Of a stretch of DNA of 64,000 bases, positions 31,796 to 40,016 are shown in pieces. This DNA comes from JANXLS01 sp038227045 (GTDB lineage Bacteria; Planctomycetota; SZUA-567; H5-PLA8), in the NCBI GenBank assembly GCA_038227045.1, contig JBBRQD010000006.1, positions 1 to 64,000 of the forward strand, in the 5' to 3' direction. The notes under the pieces are model-generated. The model was given only the letters and a program-made list of their open reading frames with translations, had not been told where the DNA came from and made no database searches. Positions within the stretch are counted from its first letter, which is position 1. Every line of letters begins with the position of its first letter. The position numbers were made by a program, and so were the translations under genes.

Positions 31796-34700
31796 ATGGG
31801 CGACGATATCAAACCCAAAGCCTCCTTTCTGGCTCGCAAAAACCCCGGTGCGGTCGCGCCGCAGCCGACCACACCAATACCAATAAATGCGCCGCCTCCT
31901 GCAAACGCTCCCGCGTCGGGAAGGCCGACAGCGCCGGGTGCGCCGTCAGGTCCGCCCCCTGCATTCAAACCCAAAACTCCATCCCTGCTTGCTGCGCGTC
32001 CAGCGCCGATGGCTCCGGCTGCTTCTGCGGCGGCTCCAGCCACTGAACCGCCACCACGCCGGGAAGAGCCGGTGGCCGGGGCTCCCGACGCCGATGCGAA
32101 GCGCGCGGAAGCGGAGTCGATTTTGATGCGCGGCCTCGATTGCTACGGCCGCAACGAGCATGAATTGGCGCTGGCTGCGTACAATGAGGCGATTCAGGTC
32201 GATCCCACTTTCGCGATGGCGTACAACAACAGGGGTATGATCCTGATCGATATGGAACGCTATCAGGACGCCATGAACTCGCTCTACAACTCGATCCGAT
32301 ACGACCCCAACTACGGCGAGGCGTACAACAATCTCGGCTTTGTGCTGCGCCGGCTGGGCGACAACAATATCCAAGCGGCGGCGGCGTACCGGAAATTCCT
32401 GGATCTGGAGCCGGAAGTGGACGAGGCCAGCCGCATCACCACATGGATCAATTCGGTGCTTGCCGAAAACGGACTGCAAGCCCCGCCGCCCCTCATTCTG
32501 CCAGCGCAGCAAGATGAGAAAGGGCCGGTTCGGCACGACGAACCGCCGCCAAAAATCAAGAAAATGGCGGCATGGGAAGCTGCCGCGGGCGATATGGAAA
32601 CAGCCGCTCCCATCAACGTGTTGGGTGAAATTTCGAACGATGCCCCGACGCGTACGCTACAGTCGGATCCGGAGCCCCAGCAAACGGACGTGTCCAAACC
32701 GCCCCTGCCGATCAAACAGCCCATGTCGCCGGTCAAATCGCGCCTGCCCGACCCGCCGCGATTGATGGACAATCAGAATCAGCAGGTCGCACTGGTCGAG
32801 AAGAGCCTCGACGAATTCGCCAACGGCAATCTCGACGACGCGCTCAACTTGGCCAACGAGGCAGTAGGACTCGATTCCCAATGCAGCGAGGCGCACACGG
32901 CACTGGGCAAAATTCTGGTGCGTCAGGAAAAATTGAAGGAAGGCATCGAACAGCTCGAACTGGCCATACAATTGGCCCCGCTCGATCCCGCCCCGTATTT
33001 CGTGCTGGGCTTTACACTCCGAGCCATGGAGCGCAACGTCGAAGCCGCTGAAATTTACGAAACATATCTGCGCCTGATGCCCGACGCGATCGACGCGCCG
33101 AAGATGCGCCAATGGATCACTCGCGTCAAGGGCATCTCCGAAAGCGACGCGCCGCCCGCACACGACGACGAAGGGTTTATCGACAACGATCCGATTGTCT
33201 CCGACACCGACAAGGTCTACCAGGTTGCGCGGGACCGCTTCCAGACGCGGCCGGCCGGCGCGACCATCGAAAATTGCGAGCGCATTCTGACGGACGCGCC
33301 CGACCACGTCCGCACGCGGATTTTGCTGGGACGCGCCTATATGCGCAACGGCGAATTCGATAAGGCGGTTGAGGCGTTCGGGCATGCCCTGGAGCAGCGG
33401 CCCGATTGCGCCGAGGCGCTGTACTTCATCGGCCGGAGTTTCGAAAAGAGCGGCAACAGCCCGCACGCGTTGAGCACCTACCGCCGCTACGTCGACGAAA
33501 ACCCGCGCGGTCCGCGCGTCGAAAAATTGCGTGCGTGGTTCAAGGCGCACGGGGCCGCGGAGACTGGCAAGGGCGCCAGCCAGCAAATTCAGTGTGAGTG
33601 GTGTTTGCGCTTCTTCGACGCAAGCGCAATTTCGAAGCACGAATCGAAGGCAACCTGCAACGGCTGCCTGACGCTGATGGGTTCGACACCCATACAAGAC
33701 GCCAGTGCGCTCGAAACGGAAGATTCGCTGGAAAAGCCGTCAAAATCCGGTCGCTTGGCGAACGGGGGTTCGATCTTTAGGAAATTAGTTTTGTTGGGCG
33801 CTGGAACTGCCGCGGCACTGGTTGCGCTGGGTTATTATACGCCGTACCTCGACCCTTATTTAAAAATGGCCGGCATCGTAAAAAAGAAACCGGCAACTAT
33901 TACACGCGTGTTGCCGCCTGTCGATCCCGGTCTGACCACGCCTGGGACCACCGCGACCGCTACGACGAAAGTGCCGATCCACGCGCCCTTGACGCTTTCG
34001 CCCAACTTCGACGGAACCAAAGTCAAAATCGCCAACGCCCCCGAAAGGGACTTTTCGGTCTTCTCTCGCTGGACCTGGAAACCGGAATTGGCGGGCGTCG
34101 AAGAGTTGGATCAATCCATCCCGGGTTGGAAAATGGAACCGTACATCAAGAACCAGCCACCGGGCATGACCGTTGAAGGCGACACAATCGTCTGGACCTC
34201 CGAAACGAAAGATTTCGATGCGCTGAAAGCCGGCGAAAAGTTCACCGTGGAACTCACGATCAAAGGGCGTTGGATCGGCCCCGAAGGCGCTCAGAAAGAT
34301 CTCTTTACGACGAAGAAAACATTCTCGGTCACGAGCCAGTTCGGTTACGACCTCGGGCCTGAAATGGACATCGGCATGGCTGCCGATGCACGCAACATCG
34401 ATCTGCTGAGCGTCGACGCCGATGGCGACGGCATGCGCGACATGATCGTCACCCACGGCAGCCTCAATCAGGGTGCGATCCGCACCGTTTTCTGCGGTCC
34501 GGACGTTTCGAAGCAAAGCATCACGATGGCCGAAGGCGGACGCTATTCGTCGGCCTGCACCTTCCCGCTCAACGGCAAGGAAAGCGCGGGCGTACTGGCG
34601 GCCAACTGGCAGACCGGCGAGGTCAAACTCTTCTGGATGAAAGGCGGCCGCTTCGAAGCCGGCCCCCTGGTCAAGTTTCCGCCGGGAATCGTCTCGGTCG

Positions 34701-35458
34701 TTGCCATGGAAGTGGGCAAGGGCAAGACAGCCGTCGCCGCGTTGTCCAGCGCCGCGGGAACGCTCTCCGTCGCCGTCTACGAACAAGGCAAGGATTTTAG
34801 CGTGCCGGCTTCCGTGGCAATGACGGGTGGCGGCGGAAACGGGCACGTGCTGGCGTGGAATTCAGCCGATCTCGGCCCTGGCTTTCTGGCCATCACGCCA
34901 TTGGCCGAAGAGCCGCTGCGCTTCCTGCCTTGGGCAAATGGCGAATGGAACAATGCCGGCACGGCGGTGCGGTCGATCCTGAAAGACGAGGGCTTGATCA
35001 CCGCGGCCGCTCCAGTCGCGTGCGCGCAAAACGGGTCGCACAAGCTCGCGCTGGTGCTCGGTGGAAAGGCCTCGCGCTTGATCTTGTTGGAAGAAAAAGC
35101 CGGAAAATTCAATCCGGTGGGCGCCAAGGTCGCGTTGCCGGGGCCGGGTCTGGGCCTTGCGGTCTGCGACTTCAACAAGGATGGCTGCGACGACGTCTTC
35201 GTGGTGACGCGCGACGAAGTCTGCTTCTACTTCCTGAACGATGCAGGCGCGGCAATCGCAGGCCCGCATTTCTCCAACCCTGGAATGCTGGGGCCGGTGG
35301 TGCTGCTCGGATTCAAAAGCAGTGCGCGGCCGGACATCGCCGTGTTGAACGAAAATAAGAAAGCGCGCGTCTTCAAAGCGGTCGGAGCCGACCATGGAGC
35401 GGTCGAGAACGCTCATCCCAAGGCGGACGCCGCTCGCCTTGTAGGGTTACCACAATAG
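31796..35458 (+). CDS. TPR / zinc-knuckle / membrane / propeller protein
   Basis: I do not recognise a named family for this 1220-residue protein. Residues 1-100 are Pro/Ala-rich and disordered. Three TPR blocks follow at about 105-225, 320-445 and 475-590. A cysteine cluster, CEWC at 600-603 with CNGC about 21 residues later, could bind zinc. One membrane helix lies at about 664-682. The rest (about 700-1220) is beta-rich and contains DADGDGMRD near 872-880 and DFNKDGCDD near 1123-1131, calcium-loop patterns of FG-GAP/VCBS propellers. The topology suggests TPRs in the cytosol and the propeller outside. It lies 82 bases after pilT, with AAGGA before the ATG, and is followed by a secreted HEAT protein. 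Confidence 0.65.
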   Translation: MGDDIKPKASFLARKNPGAVAPQPTTPIPINAPPPANAPASGRPTAPGAPSGPPPAFKPKTPSLLAARPAPMAPAASAAAPATEPPPRREEPVAGAPDADAKRAEAESILMRGLDCYGRNEHELALAAYNEAIQVDPTFAMAYNNRGMILIDMERYQDAMNSLYNSIRYDPNYGEAYNNLGFVLRRLGDNNIQAAAAYRKFLDLEPEVDEASRITTWINSVLAENGLQAPPPLILPAQQDEKGPVRHDEPPPKIKKMAAWEAAAGDMETAAPINVLGEISNDAPTRTLQSDPEPQQTDVSKPPLPIKQPMSPVKSRLPDPPRLMDNQNQQVALVEKSLDEFANGNLDDALNLANEAVGLDSQCSEAHTALGKILVRQEKLKEGIEQLELAIQLAPLDPAPYFVLGFTLRAMERNVEAAEIYETYLRLMPDAIDAPKMRQWITRVKGISESDAPPAHDDEGFIDNDPIVSDTDKVYQVARDRFQTRPAGATIENCERILTDAPDHVRTRILLGRAYMRNGEFDKAVEAFGHALEQRPDCAEALYFIGRSFEKSGNSPHALSTYRRYVDENPRGPRVEKLRAWFKAHGAAETGKGASQQIQCEWCLRFFDASAISKHESKATCNGCLTLMGSTPIQDASALETEDSLEKPSKSGRLANGGSIFRKLVLLGAGTAAALVALGYYTPYLDPYLKMAGIVKKKPATITRVLPPVDPGLTTPGTTATATTKVPIHAPLTLSPNFDGTKVKIANAPERDFSVFSRWTWKPELAGVEELDQSIPGWKMEPYIKNQPPGMTVEGDTIVWTSETKDFDALKAGEKFTVELTIKGRWIGPEGAQKDLFTTKKTFSVTSQFGYDLGPEMDIGMAADARNIDLLSVDADGDGMRDMIVTHGSLNQGAIRTVFCGPDVSKQSITMAEGGRYSSACTFPLNGKESAGVLAANWQTGEVKLFWMKGGRFEAGPLVKFPPGIVSVVAMEVGKGKTAVAALSSAAGTLSVAVYEQGKDFSVPASVAMTGGGGNGHVLAWNSADLGPGFLAITPLAEEPLRFLPWANGEWNNAGTAVRSILKDEGLITAAAPVACAQNGSHKLALVLGGKASRLILLEEKAGKFNPVGAKVALPGPGLGLAVCDFNKDGCDDVFVVTRDEVCFYFLNDAGAAIAGPHFSNPGMLGPVVLLGFKSSARPDIAVLNENKKARVFKAVGADHGAVENAHPKADAARLVGLPQ

Positions 35459-35509
35459 GCCGTGTCTCTTGATTAGATGGGCGACGTGCGGAAACCAGGA
35501 ATGTCGATT

Positions 35510-37000
35510 ATGCAGAAACACTTATTGACCGCCGCTTTGGCGGCGCTCCTTGCGGCAGGTGCCGCCGTGGCGGGCACTGCGCCTCTGGACGTGGAGGCTT
35601 TGCCGCATTCGACGTACACGGGCGCCAACGGCGTTCAGGCGTCGTTAGTCCGTTTCGCGGACCAGAATTGGACCGAAATCGATCCCGCCACGGTGCTCGC
35701 CACAAAAGATTCGCTTTTTAAAGAAGTGTGTTTCGAAGGCAAATTTGAATCGTACGTCGATCCGGTTGGCATCAAACTGATTGGTGTGGAGGGCAATATT
35801 GTTTTCGAAGACAAAGCCAAGCGCAAATCCGCGCCGGAAATGAAGGCGCTGGACAATGTATGGGTCTGCGGCACCCTTCAGCCGGCAAAGAAAGGTCAGG
35901 GCCAGGAAGTTTTGATTTACGAGGTGGCGAAACTGCCGCCGGACGCGCAGCGCTTCGAAAACAAGCTTCTCGCGCTGGAGCACGTTCGCAACGTGCCGGG
36001 CCTCGTCGAACTGGGTCAGAAAATCGATCAGGGCATCAAGAGCAGCCGCAACGGCACCGGCTTGGGAATGCAGGGTTTCGACCGCATGGCCCAACTGCGC
36101 GACAAGGCGTGGACGTCGGCCATCGCCATCAAAGAAAAAGACATGCGCCCCGGCGACGCCAATGCCTGTTACGAAATTGCGCTGATGTACCGCGAATTGA
36201 TGCACCGCACGCCCCTTTATCGCAGTTGGGTAATCAAGGCGCTCGAGATCGATCCCGAGCACAATGGCGCAAGCAAGGACGCCGAGCACGTCTTTGGCCT
36301 GGTCAAAGTAGGCGACAAATATATCTCAAAATCGGATTACCTCCGTTCCCAGCAGGAGCAGGAACAGGCCGCGAAGGAACTGGCCGAAAAGCAGAAGACT
36401 CTGGAACGCGATCGAACGGCGCGGCGCACTCAGGAGATCGCCGAACGGACGGTGCGGCTGCTGGAATATCAGTCCGCGCTGCGCACCAGCGACTCCGAAG
36501 CGCGCGTTGGCGCGATCACCACGCTGGGCGACGAAGTCAGAAAAAGCCTCGACCTCGGCTTCTCGCTCGCCGCCGTGGATATTCTGACGAACATGAACGA
36601 CGCTGCGGCGATCGTGCCCGGAATGGAAAAGGCGGCCAAGAGCGAATTCATCGAAGTGCGCCAGCTCGTGTACGCGTCGCTGGCATGGCGCGCCTCGCAG
36701 AACGACGTCAATTCGCAAGTCGCCTACGGCGTGCTGGCGTCTGCATTAAGAGCCGAAAAAATGAAGGAACCCGCCCAGGCGGCCAGCGCCGCGCTGGTCG
36801 AAGCCGGCGGCAAAGGCGCGGTCGGAACGCTCATCGCCGGACTCGATTCCACCGAAGCGGTGGTCTGCGAAGCCATGATCGACGGCCTGAAAAAAATAAC
36901 CCACCTCCAGCACCAGAAGAAGGAAGAATGGCTCGCCTGGTGGAACGAAAACAAGAACCAACTACCCGCAAAGTCTTTTGAGAATGCGGGGACGAAATAG
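35510..37000 (+). CDS. Secreted HEAT-repeat-containing protein
   Basis: From the ATG at 35510 (AGGA nine bases upstream) this is a 496-residue protein with an N-terminal signal peptide ending in AGTA near residue 23. A mixed alpha/beta part (about 25-190) precedes a charged coiled-coil (EQEQAAKELAEKQKTLERDR, about 284-305). The C-terminal part is helical with HEAT-like repeats (about 330-490). I do not know the family of the front half. It follows the 1220-residue protein by 51 bases and probably shares its transcript; the pair may interact. Alternative in-frame starts lie at 35477 and 35501. Confidence 0.5.
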   Translation: MQKHLLTAALAALLAAGAAVAGTAPLDVEALPHSTYTGANGVQASLVRFADQNWTEIDPATVLATKDSLFKEVCFEGKFESYVDPVGIKLIGVEGNIVFEDKAKRKSAPEMKALDNVWVCGTLQPAKKGQGQEVLIYEVAKLPPDAQRFENKLLALEHVRNVPGLVELGQKIDQGIKSSRNGTGLGMQGFDRMAQLRDKAWTSAIAIKEKDMRPGDANACYEIALMYRELMHRTPLYRSWVIKALEIDPEHNGASKDAEHVFGLVKVGDKYISKSDYLRSQQEQEQAAKELAEKQKTLERDRTARRTQEIAERTVRLLEYQSALRTSDSEARVGAITTLGDEVRKSLDLGFSLAAVDILTNMNDAAAIVPGMEKAAKSEFIEVRQLVYASLAWRASQNDVNSQVAYGVLASALRAEKMKEPAQAASAALVEAGGKGAVGTLIAGLDSTEAVVCEAMIDGLKKITHLQHQKKEEWLAWWNENKNQLPAKSFENAGTK

Positions 37001-37027
37001 GTTGAAAGTTCGTAACATTCTGTGTTG

Positions 37028-37108
37028 CCAGAGCCGCGCACGTAAGTAAGCGGCTTTATATTGCGCGAAGAGAGAGTCGTGGCCGCTTACTTACGTGCGC
37101 GGCTCTGG
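37028..37108. repeat. GTAAGTAAGCGGC inverted repeat, copy 2
   Basis: Perfect 27-base arms (37028-37054 and 37082-37108) share GCACGTAAGTAAGCGGC and its complement, with a 27-base spacer. It lies between the convergent HEAT and SDR genes. Copy 1 at 28145-28218 has the same arm core with a different spacer, so the arms, not the spacer, are conserved. Confidence 0.9.
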
Positions 37109-37115
37109 CTGTCAA

Positions 37116-37928
37116 TCAACTCAACGAAATTCCCCCATCCACCGTCAATACCGCGCCCGTGATCCAATTCGATTGCGGACTTACGAGGAATAGCGCTGCG
37201 TTCGCGATATCGTCGGGCTGCCCGACCCGCCCCAACGGCGTCTTTGCGGCATACATCCCCATCGCATGAGGCACGGCGGCGCTGGGCATCATCGTGGCGA
37301 AGATGGGCGTTTCGACCACGCCGGGATTGATGCAATTTACACGGATGCGTTTGTCGCTCAATTCAATCGCCATGCAGCGCGTGAAATGAACCAGGGCGGC
37401 TTTGGCGGCGGAATACACCGAAAAATCTTTCATCGGCTTATCCGCCACGCTCGACGCGACGATCAGCACCGACACGTCCACCTTCGTGCCACCGTCCTTT
37501 TTAGACGCCGCCGAATGCTTCTCCAGTTCCGGCAGAGCGTATTTCGTCAGCAGCATCGTCCCTTTGACATTCGTGTCGATCATCGATGCCAGATCGTCGT
37601 CGGACGTATCGGCCAGCGCGGCGTAGCGCGCGATGCCGGCGTTATTGACGAGCGTATGCAGCGCCCCAAATTGCGCGACCGTTTCCGCGACAATGCGCCG
37701 GCAGTCCTCGGGCTTGGACACGTCCCCAATCACGGCCGCGGCATCGGCTCCGAGCGCTTTCAGTTCGCCGACCGCTTTGTCGAGCGGCTCGCGGCGGCGC
37801 CCGCAGACGGCCACGCGCGCGCCGGCGCGGGCCAATGCCAGCGCGATGCCGCCGCCGATTCCAGTCCCCCCGCCGCTGATCAGCGCGATGCGTCCGAGCA
37901 AGGGTTTTTGAAGATTTTGCGATTCCAT
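37116..37928 (-). CDS. Short-chain dehydrogenase/reductase (SDR)
   Basis: This 270-residue classical SDR starts at the ATG at 37928, where similarity begins; a longer frame runs upstream. The cofactor motif GGGTGIGGG lies at 19-27, NNAG at 95-98, N120, catalytic Ser159/160, Tyr172 and Lys176 (YSAAK). A 12-residue insertion (EKHSAASKKDGG) before the catalytic strand is unusual. RIRVNCINPGVVETP follows. Arg44-Arg46 after the second strand suggest NADP preference, an inference. It resembles FabG-type or sugar alcohol dehydrogenases; substrate unknown. Confidence 0.87.
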   Translation of the reverse strand: MESQNLQKPLLGRIALISGGGTGIGGGIALALARAGARVAVCGRRREPLDKAVGELKALGADAAAVIGDVSKPEDCRRIVAETVAQFGALHTLVNNAGIARYAALADTSDDDLASMIDTNVKGTMLLTKYALPELEKHSAASKKDGGTKVDVSVLIVASSVADKPMKDFSVYSAAKAALVHFTRCMAIELSDKRIRVNCINPGVVETPIFATMMPSAAVPHAMGMYAAKTPLGRVGQPDDIANAALFLVSPQSNWITGAVLTVDGGISLS

Positions 37929-38083
37929 GCTTTCTATTCTCCGGTTTGGAGTGTTTAAAGATATACTAAGCGGACTGTAGTCCAAGGTCCAAAGTCCGCT
38001 GTTTTTTAATTGAGCGTCGCACAAGCCCCACTAAAATGGAACCTGTGCGCGGATCTTGGATTCGAACCATTTGGAGACTGGAT

Positions 38084-39370
38084 GTGAGCAAACAATACGT
38101 TTTTCTGGCCGGCATTATTGTTTTGGCAGGCGCGCTTTCGGCGGGTGAAGTAAAACCGGACGCGAAGCCCGAGACGCCGCCGCCGGTTCCCGCGAAGACC
38201 GCGGGCCGCGATTGGCCCGGAATCTTTCGCAATCTGCAATCTCAGGATACCGCCCTGCGCGATGCGGCGGTGACCGATTTTCTCGCAGCGATCGACGAGT
38301 TCGCGCAGAAAAGCCAGAAGCCGTACTTCGCGAAATTCAAAGAAAGTTTCGCGTCGAAGGACATCAAGGTCCATGATGATGCCGCCAAGCGCATCGCGCT
38401 GATCGCCCAGATTGTCGCGCTGAACGACAAGCGTTACAAGCCGATGATGGCCGCGTTGACGTCCAACGACGCAAAGGCTCAGAACGAACAGCTCGAATAC
38501 CTGTTCAAAACCACCGAAGATTCGCTCCTGACCGACCGCGTGCGCGACTTGATCGAACAGCTCGGATCCGAAGATCAGGCGGTTGTCGGCAAGGCCTACG
38601 CGGAACTGAAAACATTCGGCGGTGACGCGGCCGACGAACTGGCCAACGCGCTGGACGACGAAAAAGTGACGGTCAAAAAGATGTCCGCCGAACTGCTCAA
38701 GGAGATGGGCCCCGCCGCGAAAGAAGCGGTGAACAACCTCATCTTCAAGCTCAAGGACTCTGAGGACAAACTCGGCCGCAAATACGCCGCGCTGATTCTC
38801 GAAAATCTCGGTGCCGACGGCGTGGAAGCGGTGGACGACCTGGTATTGAGCCTGGACGACGACGACAAACCGCTGCGCCGCATCTGCGCCAATATCCTGA
38901 AGAAAATGGGCAAAGCCTACAAGGAAGCGACGCCCGAGTTGATCGTGTACCTCACGCACGACGACAAGACGGTGCGCGGCATCGCCACCGAACTGCTGTT
39001 GGGATTGGGAACGGAGGCCAAAGGCGGCGTGCAGGATTTGATCGAAGTGATCGATGAGCCGGCTCTGCCTGCAGTGCCCAACGCACCCGTTGCGCCCGCG
39101 GGTCAAAACGCCGCAAACGCAAACGACATCGACGCCAAAATTCGCGCGGCGAAAGTACTGGCCAACATTGGGCCGGAAGCCAAAGGTGCCTTGCTGGGCC
39201 TGAAGAAATATTCAGCGGACAAAGACCCGGACTTGCAGGCAGCGGTGAAACTAGCCCTCGACAAAATCACCGAAGGCAAGCCCATCGAAACGCTGATCCC
39301 GCCTCCGGAGAAGAAGCCGGTCGCGCCAAAAGACGACAAGGCGAGCAAGACGCCGGGTGAGAATTTTTAA
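38084..39370 (+). CDS. Secreted HEAT-repeat protein
   Basis: From a GTG at 38084 (GGAG seven bases upstream) this is a 428-residue protein with a signal peptide (VFLAGIIVLAGALSAGE) and a short Pro-rich stretch. The rest is a series of alpha-helical HEAT-like repeats rich in Lys and Asp, such as DDEKVTVKKMSAELLKEMG and DDDDKPLRRICANILKKMG. HEAT repeats form protein-binding surfaces. Nothing in the sequence identifies the partner. The tail (about 325-428) is Pro/Ala/Lys-rich. It is divergent from the SDR and similar in build to the HEAT proteins at 35510 and 46932-49724. Confidence 0.7.
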   Translation: MSKQYVFLAGIIVLAGALSAGEVKPDAKPETPPPVPAKTAGRDWPGIFRNLQSQDTALRDAAVTDFLAAIDEFAQKSQKPYFAKFKESFASKDIKVHDDAAKRIALIAQIVALNDKRYKPMMAALTSNDAKAQNEQLEYLFKTTEDSLLTDRVRDLIEQLGSEDQAVVGKAYAELKTFGGDAADELANALDDEKVTVKKMSAELLKEMGPAAKEAVNNLIFKLKDSEDKLGRKYAALILENLGADGVEAVDDLVLSLDDDDKPLRRICANILKKMGKAYKEATPELIVYLTHDDKTVRGIATELLLGLGTEAKGGVQDLIEVIDEPALPAVPNAPVAPAGQNAANANDIDAKIRAAKVLANIGPEAKGALLGLKKYSADKDPDLQAAVKLALDKITEGKPIETLIPPPEKKPVAPKDDKASKTPGENF

Positions 39371-39389
39371 TAAGCCCCGTGCCGCAAAT

Positions 39390-40016
39390 TCAAAGGTCAT
39401 TAACGGTGGCATTCGTGCCGCCGTTTTGTTTATATGCTTTCCAATTGGAATACGCCGCGAACAGCGACGACACCATGACGGCAACGTACAATGCAAAGAT
39501 CGGATGAATATCGATTCTCTCATCGCAAAAAAATAACACGATAGGCAAGCAAGCCGATGCAAACAAAACGCCGTTCCATATTAATCCATTGCGCGCTTGC
39601 TGCCGTGTCAGCGGGCGCGGCGGCAGCGGCGGAACGCTACCGTCCATCAATCGCTCGCCCTTCGGTCTTCTTCGATCAATAAGAATAAACGTGATGAACG
39701 GGACCAACAGCGCTGCAGCGATGGATAACGCAAACATGGGTGGAGGAATCAGTTTCTGCCGCATCGTGTTCAGGATCAGCGTCGTTTCTGCGGCAAGGCT
39801 GAAGATGATCCGGAGCAATTCGGAGAGATAGAACTTCGTGCTATACGGGACGAACATAAAGACATAGACGCTAGCCGACAGACCCAAGAACAGCAGCAAG
39901 ATGCCCGCTTCGTTTTTAAATCCGAAGCCCAAAACGCCCACTGCTGTCCCAAGCGCAATCAATAGAAACAGCGTCCACTGAATGGATTTCAAAAGCCGGC
40001 GGAAATCTCCGCTCAT
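39390..40016 (-). CDS. Membrane protein of unknown function
   Basis: The 208-residue protein has about five or six hydrophobic segments: near 14-33, 39-57, 95-112, 148-165 and 173-190. I do not recognise its family. Its ATG overlaps the stop of the upstream DUF4175-like gene by four bases (ATGA), so translational coupling is likely and the two probably work together. Confidence 0.55.
   Translation of the reverse strand: MSGDFRRLLKSIQWTLFLLIALGTAVGVLGFGFKNEAGILLLFLGLSASVYVFMFVPYSTKFYLSELLRIIFSLAAETTLILNTMRQKLIPPPMFALSIAAALLVPFITFILIDRRRPKGERLMDGSVPPLPPRPLTRQQARNGLIWNGVLFASACLPIVLFFCDERIDIHPIFALYVAVMVSSLFAAYSNWKAYKQNGGTNATVNDL

Noticed and set aside
37116..37928. SDR start at 38024
   Set aside because: The extra 32 codons lack SDR character; similarity begins at the internal ATG at 37928.
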